Below, piece by piece: positions 1-7,155 of a stretch of 21,644 nt of DNA. Each line of letters opens with the position of its first letter. Position 1 is the first letter of the stretch. The notes beneath the pieces were generated by a model. That model worked only from the letters and a program-made list of their open reading frames with translations. It was not told the origin of the DNA and did no database searches. Made by a program: the position numbers and the translations under genes. This DNA comes from Fragilaria crotonensis (Eukaryota > Bacillariophyta > Fragilariophyceae > Fragilariales > Fragilariaceae): positions 1 through 21,644 of the forward strand of contig JAKSYS010000822.1 of the NCBI GenBank assembly GCA_022925895.1, in the 5' to 3' direction.

Positions 1-551
1 ATGGTTCAGGAAGATTCACTTTTTGCAAAGGACATCTGTTGAGATGTTCCAGATCTCTGCAACAGTACTTATACTTCCGGTGCGCAGTACCACAGTATTC
101 CTACCAGCTAGTAGTTTGACAACACTATAAACCCTTTGTTTTCCTCTCTGCAATGTTGTGACTACTTTAGATTACTCCTATCAATCCTCCCAGACCTCTT
201 GGTCTTACCAAATTGATCTTGCTTCTTGGAAGTAACCTTCTGAGCCTTGTTCTTCACCTCAATCCATGCATCTTCATGAATTATATTTCTCGCACCGTTG
301 ATTCCTTTCGTTTCGATCGAACCAGTCAATCTTGCATGTTGGACCTCATCGGTAGGAATTCGTATTCCATTTACGAATCCCGAATAAATATTCTTGAACG
401 AATCTTCCAGATTCCGCACGACTGTCGGTCGTGCGTACTGCACTGTCATAGCAGTCCCGTTTCCACTGCTACTGTCGCTTGTCAGTAAACGCTTATCCTC
501 GACACGTCACCACCCTCATCTGACGAGCATCGTCGACGATGATTCGGAGTA
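1..551. other. Upstream flank of copy A, gene-poor
   Basis: Positions 1-36 and about 508-551 match the flank of the second gene copy (16297-16374), where the two blocks are directly joined. The 471 bases between them (37-507) are absent there. That segment holds one open minus-strand stretch (162-449, 95 codons, charged, ending RIDRSNLK) that I do not recognise and that may be an exon or an element remnant. Position 37 begins with TGTTGAGATG, which resembles an LTR end, but no matching second LTR is visible. Confidence 0.4.
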
Positions 552-2012
552 TGGCTGGGTGCAGGAAAAAAGTCTTTCGGGTAGCCATAGTAGCTCGTAG
601 TATGGGAGAAATATTTAGTATATAATGAATATATTGGAAGCCAACTTTGTTTCGCGATTCTTCACTGTTGATGCAGCTATTGCTGCTGTTATGCGGTAGC
701 TTAGGAGCTTGGATCGTCTCAACATGGCATATGATTTTATCACAAGAACAAAGATCATGATATGCCCATGATGAAATTGTACTCAATGTGAACTTTGTAG
801 TATCGTCTCATCTCGGTGCTTCCAAGCCCAACATTAAGGATTATTGAGAAGTTTCATAGGCCCTCTATTGTTTCCATTATGTGGTTCGCGACGCGTTGCA
901 ACACCTGCTCGCTAGTAGTACAAAAGAGACGACAAAAGATGGTTCATGAATCCTCACGGTTCTTTATGAGTAATTATAGTGGTGAATTTTGTGTCAAGAA
1001 AACATCGAATACATCGCAGAGTTCATTTCTGCGACAGGATTGAAGCAGCACATTGCAAGCGGAATACAACAGCTCCGCTTGAATTGGTACTGGTTTGGCC
1101 TTAGTCAATGGTCATGTGGCAGCCATGGATCGTCACCACAGCAGATAGCAGCAATTCTTTATTTCAGAAATAATGCTGAAAGCAGTAGTGGCGACAACCA
1201 CAAAAATGCTCGAGTGTCCTGGTGATATAGCTACTCCGGAGATTCCAAGTACATGCGAGAAAACACTGCAGCATTCTCGTGATTTTCACAAGTCAACAGG
1301 GAAAGTCAAGTGCTGTTTGGATCGCCGTATTCAGCATACCACCAGGCAAACACAATGGCAACATTGAAGAGACCATACAGCACACAATTCAAGCGTGGCC
1401 GTGCACTGTAAATACTGAAGGCACCTCGGACCCCTTTTTGACGCCCTGTTGTTGAGTACTGCCTGCGTGCAAGCAATTGAATTTCAAACGAAATCATGCC
1501 CAACACTAAGATGCCGTTGCGGTGCCTCTTTCTTCCTCAAAAGTTGACGAAAAGTGGCAGGAATGTGAGCACGTCTGCGTTTAGACAAGAAATTCTAGCC
1601 TTCAAACGTACTCACCTTCATTTGTTGCATAATTGTGCTCAACATCTTGAAACGGCACCATGATATAGCAACTTATACGCCGGAGAGTTGTTTAACAATC
1701 GTACAAACATCATGTCCATGTGAATAAGTAGAACATGTTCCGTGGACTGCTATATCAAATCTTTCGCTGAAACCCGTCGGCACTCAAGACAAGATAAATG
1801 TCAATCCGTTGCGTCTCCCGCGTGCACCGATACTTCCACTATACAAAGAGCCCTTGATGAACATTTAGAGCTATCGGTGCACGCGGGAGACACACCTGAA
1901 CACAAGGTATGAGTTGGTGAAGGTCAGCAACAATGAAGTGTGGGGATCAACGAGATAAGCTCATGGCCGTCGGCGGTGAACTAAATAAATAGCGTACTGT
2001 CGCACCCAGCCA
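552..2012. mobile_element. Putative TIR element with TA target duplication
   Basis: The segment starts TGGCTGGGTGC and ends GCACCCAGCCA, an 11-bp perfect terminal inverted repeat. TA lies on both sides (550-551 and 2013-2014). Counting the flanking bases, the inverted match is 15 bp (548-562 against 2002-2016). The paralogous flank of copy B reads straight from GATTCGGAGTA into ACAGGAACAG without this segment, apart from about 15 extra bases next to the right end of the copy A version. TA duplication and a length near 1.4 kb are typical of Tc1/mariner-type elements, but I see no DDE/DDD transposase in any frame, so it may be non-autonomous or decayed. The alternative is a deletion in copy B. 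Confidence 0.5.
1813..1891. repeat. Perfect 20-bp inverted repeat (hairpin)
   Basis: The arm GTCTCCCGCGTGCACCGATA at 1813-1832 is exactly reverse-complementary to 1872-1891, with a 39-base loop. The arms are GC-rich in an AT-richer surround. No coding frame explains the pairing. It lies inside the TIR-bounded segment 552-2012. Confidence 0.85.
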
Positions 2013-2090
2013 TACTAGTACAAGGTACCAGGAACAGTATCCGTAACGCGGCGCAATCGGACTACCAAGTACAGTACTTGTACTACCTTT

Positions 2091-2096
2091 TATAAA
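2091..2096 (+). promoter_or_regulatory. Candidate TATA box, copy A
   Basis: TATAAA sits just downstream of an AAGTAC-A-GTACTT inverted repeat. It is about 440 bases before the chosen start codon. The same TATAAA is kept in copy B at 16445-16450, while the sequence immediately upstream has diverged. Confidence 0.35.
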
Positions 2097-2211
2097 TCCC
2101 TTGTGGTCACGGCGGCGATAGGTATGGTCATATTAAGCATACAGCATATTGCTATGAAGCTATAATGATCAATCATCATGAAAGATTCATGGGGCGGCAT
2201 TAAGATTCAGA

Positions 2212-2397
2212 ATGGTGCTCTTTCTGCCCACCGGACATGGTCCAGCTTGCGAATGTGCGAATGATGAGTTCCTGATCAACGCTCATCGACGTCGCTCGTG
2301 TTATCGGAAGTTTTGCTGGAGCGTAATTCTGCCCACATCTCGTTCAAGCAGCGCTGTTACCAAACCAGACGCAGCTCAATTCGGCTCTACAAGATAG
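2212..2397 (+). other. Conserved 61-codon leader ORF (uORF or shadow)
   Basis: An ORF of 61 codons lies in the leader between the candidate TATA box and the main start. It is intact in copy B (16560-16745) with only two amino-acid changes (H to R and S to N) and one silent change that I can see. It begins MVLFLPTG and has no recognisable domain. Because the whole leader is nearly identical between the copies, conservation alone does not prove translation. It could be a uORF, part of a 5' exon, or chance. Confidence 0.2.
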
Positions 2398-2405
2398 ATT
2401 CATAG

Positions 2406-2499
2406 GTAAGTGACGGATAATCACTGATAACGCAAGGCCCCCATCAACACTCCGTAGCATTATTGACTAAGAGCCTTGCGATTTCTCCCACATTCAAAG
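2406..2499 (+). other. Candidate 5'-UTR intron, copy A
   Basis: A strong donor AG|GTAAGT lies at 2404-2411. Downstream are a branch-like TTGACTAAG at about 2463-2471 and a pyrimidine-rich stretch ending TTCAAAG at about 2499. Alternative acceptors are TAG at 2455-2457 and CAAG at about 2510. If this is spliced, the upstream ATG at 2476 is removed and the ATG at 2533 becomes the first one after the intron, which agrees with the signal peptide. The motif is identical in copy B. Confidence 0.35.
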
Positions 2500-2532
2500 A
2501 ATTGCTCAAGAGGAACACTTCATCGCAAAACC

Positions 2533-5500
2533 ATGGCAAATCACTTCAGGGCAGTGATTTATCTAGTCGGCATCGCTTTCGGCACTTTTGCTTCGGCAGC
2601 CAACGAACTTGTCATCAGCGAGTACATCGAGGGAACGTCTAACAACAAAGCCATTGAGTTGTGCAATCCGTCGTCGAGCGCTGTCAATCTGGCAACTGAT
2701 AACTACGTGCTTTTCATATCCTTCAACGGTGGCACTTCCACTTCTACAATCCCTCTCAGTGGCACTGTTCCAGCAGGAGGATCCTTTGTCATTGCAAACA
2801 ATCAAGCCTCTACCAACATCTTGTCAAAGGCAAACCAGACTTCCAGTTCTCTCTCCTTCAATGGTGACGATGCGATTGTTCTCAAAGTTGGAGCTGCCGG
2901 GACTGTTGTGGACTCGTATGGTCAGGTCGGAGTTCGAGTTGACTTTGGTACAGACAAGACTTACCGCAAGAAGTCTTGTGGAATCAGGGATGTTGTCACT
3001 ACCGATGCTTTCAATCGCACGGTCCAATACGACGAGTTCGCCGTGGACACTTTCGACGGTCTCAATAGCTGCCCATCCGGCTGTGGGCAGACTGTTTCGC
3101 CAATTGGCCAGCCAACTGCATCGCCAACTGTCGCGTCACCAACTGCGTTACCCACTGCGCAGCCAACAGGTCCTCCGAATGCGTCGCCCTCTGCCTCCCC
3201 AACGAAGTCACCGACTTCTTCTCCGACTGCCTCCCCAACGGTGTTGTCCACTGCCTCCCCAACGGAGTCCGTGGCGGCTACTGATTTGGTTATCAGCGAG
3301 TACATCGAGGGTACCTCCTTCAACAAAGTCATTGAGTTGTGCAATCCGTCGTCGAGCGCTGTCAACTTGACGACTGCGAACTACTTACTTCAGATATACT
3401 TCAACGGTGCCACTACTCTCGGTAACACAATCGCCCTCAGTGGGATCGTTCCGGCAGGAGGATCCTTTGTCATTGCAAACAATCAAGCCTCTACCAACAT
3501 CTTGTCAAAGGCAAACCAGACTTCCAGTTCTCTCTCCTTCAATGGTGACGATGCCGTCGTTCTCAGGAAAGGAGGGGCAAGCGGCACCGTTGTAGACTCA
3601 TTCGGACAGGTTGGAGTTCAAACCATTTTTGGTCAGGACAAGACTTACCGCAAGAAATCTTGTGGAATCAGGGATGTTGTCACTTCAGACACTTTCAATA
3701 GCACGGTTCAATACGACGAGTTCGCCGTGGACACTTTCGACGGTCTGAATAGCTGCCCATCCGGCTGTGGGCAGACTGTTTCGCCAATTGGCCAGCCCAC
3801 TGCATCGCCAACTGTCGCGTCACCAACTGCGTTACCTACTGCCCAGCCAACAGGTCCTCCGAATGCGTCGCCCTCTGCCTCCCCAACGAAGTCACCGACT
3901 TCTTCTCCGACTGCCTCCCCGACGGTGTTGTCCACTGCCTCCCCAACGGAGTCCGTGGCGGCTACTGATTTGGTTATCAGCGAGTACATCGAGGGTACCT
4001 CCTTCAACAAAGTCATTGAGTTGTGCAATCCGTCGTCGAGCGCTGTCAACTTGACAACTTCGAACTACGTGCTTCAGATATACTTCAACGGTGCCACCTC
4101 CGCAACATCCATCACACTCAGTGGGACTGTTCCCGCCGGAGGATCCTTTGTCCTTGCCAACAATCAAGCCGCATCTGGCATACTATTGAATGCCAACCAG
4201 ACTTCTAGTTTTCTTAACTTCAATGGTGACGATGCTGTCGTGCTAAGGAAGAGCGGTGTAAGCGGCACTGTTGTAGACTCATTCGGACAGGTTGGAAATC
4301 GAACTGATTTTGGTACCGACAAGACGTACCGCAAGAAGTCTTGTGGAATCAGGGATGTTGTCACTACCGATGCTTTCAATCGCACGGTCCAATACGACGA
4401 GTTCGCCACGGACACCATTGACGGTCTCAGAAACTGTCCGTCCGGCTGTGGGCAAACTTACTCGCCCACTGAGGTGCCATCTACCTCCCCTCCTTCTTCT
4501 CCATCTTTGTCGCCCACTGAGTCACCAACTACCTACCCTACTTCTTCTCCAACTATACCGCCCACTACTTCCCCAACGGCATCACCCACTGACCAGCCCA
4601 CTGGTTCTCCGACTGCTCAGCCAACTCGACTCCCCACGACTGCTCAGCCAACTCGACTCCCCACGACTTCGCAGCCAACTCGACTCCCAACAGCTCAGCC
4701 AACTCGACTCCCCACGACTGCTCAGCCAACTCGACTCCCCACGGAGCAGCCAACTCGACTCCCCACGACTGCTCAGCCAACTCGACTCCCCACGGAGCAG
4801 CCAACTCGACTCCCTACAACTGCTCAGCCAACTCGAGTCCCGACAACTGCTCAGCCAACTCGACTCCCCACGGAGCAGCCAACTGGAATCCCCACCACAG
4901 CGAGGCCAACTGGATTCCCCACCACAGCGAGGCCAACTGGATTCCCCACCACAGCGAGGCCAACTGGATTCCCCACCACAGCGAGGCCAACTGGATTCCC
5001 CACCACAGCGAGGCCAACAGCTTCGCCAACTACCTCCCCCACTTCCTTTCCAACTAATTCGCCCACTACCTCCCCCACTACTTTCCCGACTTCTGCTCCA
5101 ACTACCTTCCCGACTTCTGCTCCAACTACCTTCCCGACTTCTGCTCCAACTACCTTCCCGACTACTGCTCCAACTACCTCGCCTACTACCTCCCCTACTA
5201 CCTCCCCGACTTCTTCGCCAACTACCTTCCCGACTACTGCTCCAACTACCTCGCCTACTACCTCCCCTACTACCTCCCCGACTTCTTCTCCAACTTCATC
5301 TCCCACTACTTTTCCCACGGCACTTCCAACTGTTCAGCCCACTGGTTCTCCGACTGCTCAGCCAACTCGATTCCCCACCACTGCAAGGCCAACTGGGTCC
5401 CCTACTACGCAGCCAACTGGATTCCCCACCACTGCAAGGCCAACTGGGTCCCCTACTACGCCGCCAACTGGATTCCCCACCACTGCAAGGCCAACTGGGT

Positions 5501-6012
5501 CCCCTACTACGCAGCCAACTGGATTCCCCACCACTGCTAGGCCAACTGGGTCCCCTACTACGCAGCCAACTGGATTCCCCACCACTGCAAGGCCAACTGG
5601 GTCCCCTACTACGCAGCCAACTGGATTCCCCACCACTGCTAGGCCAACTGGGTCCCCTACGACGCAGCCAACTGGATTCTCCACCACTGCAAGGCCAACT
5701 GGGTCCCCTACTACGCAGCCAACTGGATTCCCAACCACTGCAAGGCCAACTGGATTCCCAACCACTGCACGGCCAACTGGATTCCCAACCACTGCACGGC
5801 CAACTGGATTCCCCACCACTGCACGGCCAACTGGATTCCCCACCACTGCAAGGCCAACTGGGTCCCCTACTACGCGGCCAACTGGGTTCCCCACCACTGC
5901 TAGGCCAACTGGGTCCCCTACGACGCAGCCAACTGGATTCCCCACCACTGCTAGGCCAACTGCGTCCCCTACGACGCAGCCAACTGGTTCCCCTACTACG
6001 CAGCCAATTTGA
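2533..6012 (+). CDS. Secreted multi-LTD protein with Pro/Thr-rich stalk (copy A)
   Basis: The protein has 1159 residues. I chose the start at 2533 (context AAAACCATGG) because it begins a clear signal peptide, MANHFRAVIYLVGIAFGTFA, cleaved near ASA-A. The in-frame ATG at 2476 would place a basic, non-signal 19-residue extension in front. Three lamin-tail-like domains follow, encoded at 2602-3087, 3280-3771 and 3964-4452. Each has the pattern LVISEYIEGTS, IELCNPSSSAVNL, FNGDDA(I/V)VL, TYRKKSC and CPSGCG, as in LTD modules of bacterial secreted proteins and nuclear lamins. Four cysteines per module are conserved, probably as disulfides. Linkers rich in PT/SPT separate the domains. From 4453 to the stop, about 520 residues are PTxxPT repeats, a likely O-glycosylated stalk. 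No transmembrane segment or GPI signal is visible at the C-terminus. A cell-surface, wall or adhesive role is an inference from architecture. Confidence 0.85.
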   Translation: MANHFRAVIYLVGIAFGTFASAANELVISEYIEGTSNNKAIELCNPSSSAVNLATDNYVLFISFNGGTSTSTIPLSGTVPAGGSFVIANNQASTNILSKANQTSSSLSFNGDDAIVLKVGAAGTVVDSYGQVGVRVDFGTDKTYRKKSCGIRDVVTTDAFNRTVQYDEFAVDTFDGLNSCPSGCGQTVSPIGQPTASPTVASPTALPTAQPTGPPNASPSASPTKSPTSSPTASPTVLSTASPTESVAATDLVISEYIEGTSFNKVIELCNPSSSAVNLTTANYLLQIYFNGATTLGNTIALSGIVPAGGSFVIANNQASTNILSKANQTSSSLSFNGDDAVVLRKGGASGTVVDSFGQVGVQTIFGQDKTYRKKSCGIRDVVTSDTFNSTVQYDEFAVDTFDGLNSCPSGCGQTVSPIGQPTASPTVASPTALPTAQPTGPPNASPSASPTKSPTSSPTASPTVLSTASPTESVAATDLVISEYIEGTSFNKVIELCNPSSSAVNLTTSNYVLQIYFNGATSATSITLSGTVPAGGSFVLANNQAASGILLNANQTSSFLNFNGDDAVVLRKSGVSGTVVDSFGQVGNRTDFGTDKTYRKKSCGIRDVVTTDAFNRTVQYDEFATDTIDGLRNCPSGCGQTYSPTEVPSTSPPSSPSLSPTESPTTYPTSSPTIPPTTSPTASPTDQPTGSPTAQPTRLPTTAQPTRLPTTSQPTRLPTAQPTRLPTTAQPTRLPTEQPTRLPTTAQPTRLPTEQPTRLPTTAQPTRVPTTAQPTRLPTEQPTGIPTTARPTGFPTTARPTGFPTTARPTGFPTTARPTGFPTTARPTASPTTSPTSFPTNSPTTSPTTFPTSAPTTFPTSAPTTFPTSAPTTFPTTAPTTSPTTSPTTSPTSSPTTFPTTAPTTSPTTSPTTSPTSSPTSSPTTFPTALPTVQPTGSPTAQPTRFPTTARPTGSPTTQPTGFPTTARPTGSPTTPPTGFPTTARPTGSPTTQPTGFPTTARPTGSPTTQPTGFPTTARPTGSPTTQPTGFPTTARPTGSPTTQPTGFSTTARPTGSPTTQPTGFPTTARPTGFPTTARPTGFPTTARPTGFPTTARPTGFPTTARPTGSPTTRPTGFPTTARPTGSPTTQPTGFPTTARPTASPTTQPTGSPTTQPI
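4621..4875 (+). repeat. In-frame 27-bp repeats PTRLPTTAQ, copy A stalk
   Basis: Units of about nine codons (PTRLPTTAQ, with shortened PTRLPTEQ and PTRLPTAQ variants) are arrayed head to tail. All indels keep the frame. The matching array in copy B (from 19834) uses mainly PTRLPTTSQ and has a different unit order. Confidence 0.8.
4879..5013 (+). repeat. Five 27-bp units PTG(F/I)PTTAR, copy A stalk
   Basis: Five almost identical 27-base units fill 135 bases exactly. Only the first differs in sense (PTGI instead of PTGF). Such uniformity points to recent slippage or unequal exchange. Confidence 0.85.
5014..5330 (+). repeat. TTFPTSAP / TTSPTTSP repeats, copy A stalk
   Basis: Units of 24 bases encoding TTFPTSAP or close variants are followed by a larger duplicated block (TTFPTTAP, TTSPTTSP, TTSPTSSP). 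This is the Ser-richest part of the stalk. Confidence 0.7.
5389..5745 (+). repeat. Seven 51-bp units PTGSPTTQPTGFPTTAR
   Basis: Seven 17-codon units lie head to tail with few substitutions (one unit has PP for QP, another FSTTAR). PTGFPTTAR units follow directly. Copy B has no such long regular array, so the expansion or loss happened after the duplication. Confidence 0.85.
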
Positions 6013-6639
6013 TTACCCACCACTTCTCAGCCAACTCGAGCCCCCACGACACCGAGCCCCTAACTCCTTCTAGCAAATCACCTGTCAGGAAGGGCAATAT
6101 GGCACCTTCACCAACATGATCGTAGGCCTAAACTTAAACACTTAGCCATTGCATATTGCACTCTGTTAAGTTCTGCTGTGTAGTGATTGCTGATGAAGAA
6201 TTCCATTGTGTGACTTTGGGATTAAAGTTGGATTTACTTACCTATGCAGGAGTCGATCGCACCGAGTTAAGCAGATCATTGTCATTAACTGCACTTCGGA
6301 CAAGACAGAGACACATTCTGAAAAAAGGAGGCGGATGTAAAAGCACTGGAAAGTGCTAATCAATATTCTATTGACAGTGCGCACAGGAAGCAGTTCAACT
6401 TAGTGCTTGACCATCCTCAATCCCTACGAAGGGCTCCTCACCAACCACAACCTCCGAGAAGGTAAAGACCTTTGCACACACTCATTGTAACCGCTCGAAG
6501 GTACTTCTTAATTGGCTTAACCTTGGTAAGGAGAGAGCTCGTCGTGAGATCAAGCTACAGCCTAGAAAAAACAAGTGCCCGAAGTATTCTACTTCTGAGG
6601 ACTGTCTACATCTCTCCTGCCCAAGGCCATACGCATACG
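6013..6639. other. 3' flank of copy A
   Basis: After the TGA at 6010-6012 the frame still reads 16 stalk-like codons (LPTTSQPTRAPTTPSP) before a TAA at 6061-6063. The rest is nearly identical to the 3' flank of copy B and is presumably 3'-UTR and terminator region. The small ORF at 6156-6359 is not kept in copy B because of indels, so it is probably not a gene. No clear polyadenylation signal can be pointed out. Confidence 0.5.
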
Positions 6640-7155
6640 CAATGAAGTTACGATACGAGGCGACGATAGCGCTAAGAAAGGCAATGCAAGGGTCGGCGGG
6701 CGCTCATGCTCTTCTCATGGCTATCACAGCTGGGATACATTCTGCTTCAGAAAATGTCCATATTATGCTGGGTGATCCAATCTTCGAAACTTGAACACGG
6801 ATTGTAGTACTGTTTGTAAGAGTTATATGGCTCTACTCAACGCACAAGTTGCTTAAGTCTAAAGCCTATAACAAGGGAAGCAAGATGATATTCAACAAGA
6901 TAGAGAAGTGAGCACTAATTACACTAGACATGAGCTAGGGAACATATACCTTATGTGGATTCGGATTGGTAGATGTGGACGTCAAATCATACGACGCACG
7001 AGATTGCACCGTATCGTACCACGACAGTACTGGCTCGTATTAAACAGTCCCCGCAATACGAACTTCACATAAACCATAAACCTGCATTAGAGCCCACGAA
7101 CAAGTCGCGCAGGAGGTACCGATACCATTCACTGGTTGGAAGCCTTGGGCACAAA
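6640..7155. other. Non-coding, possible LTR remnant of the copia element
   Basis: No gene is visible. The stretch lies directly downstream (on the minus strand) of the RNase H stop codon of the copia fragment, where the 3' LTR is expected. I could not find a second copy of it or clear TG...CA ends, so the LTR identity rests on position only. Confidence 0.25.

Larger units (their letters stand above)
2029..6631 (+). repeat. Segmental duplication, copy A
   Basis: This block, covering promoter region, 5' leader, coding region and 3' flank, is repeated in direct orientation from 16376 to the end of the window. Leader and 3' flank are nearly identical in long stretches, with scattered substitutions and small indels. 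The coding parts differ in module and repeat number. The match is lost at about 6631, but the second copy reaches the window edge there, so the true end is not known. Confidence 0.9.

Noticed and set aside
37-161. LTR reading of TGTTGAGATG...
   Set aside because: The start and a nearby purine-rich tract are suggestive, but no second LTR copy and no clear target duplication are visible, so it was not listed as an LTR.
493-1506. Small ORFs at 493-786, 816-1043, 989-1225 and 1306-1506
   Set aside because: Short, without recognisable motifs. One crosses the element boundary at 551/552. No support beyond being open.
4851-6023. Long minus-strand ORFs rich in Val-Gly (4851-5318, 5358-6023, 20064-20648)
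   Set aside because: They are the antisense reading of the PT-repeat stalk. The repeat units are multiples of three, so every frame stays open.
4292-6073. 593-codon plus-strand ORF rich in Leu, Gln and Pro, and its copy B counterpart 19493-21094
   Set aside because: Shifted-frame shadow of the stalk. The LTD reading frame explains the sequence and has a signal peptide.
6156-6359. 67-codon ORF in the 3' flank of copy A
   Set aside because: The same sequence in copy B has indels that destroy the frame, so it is not under coding constraint.
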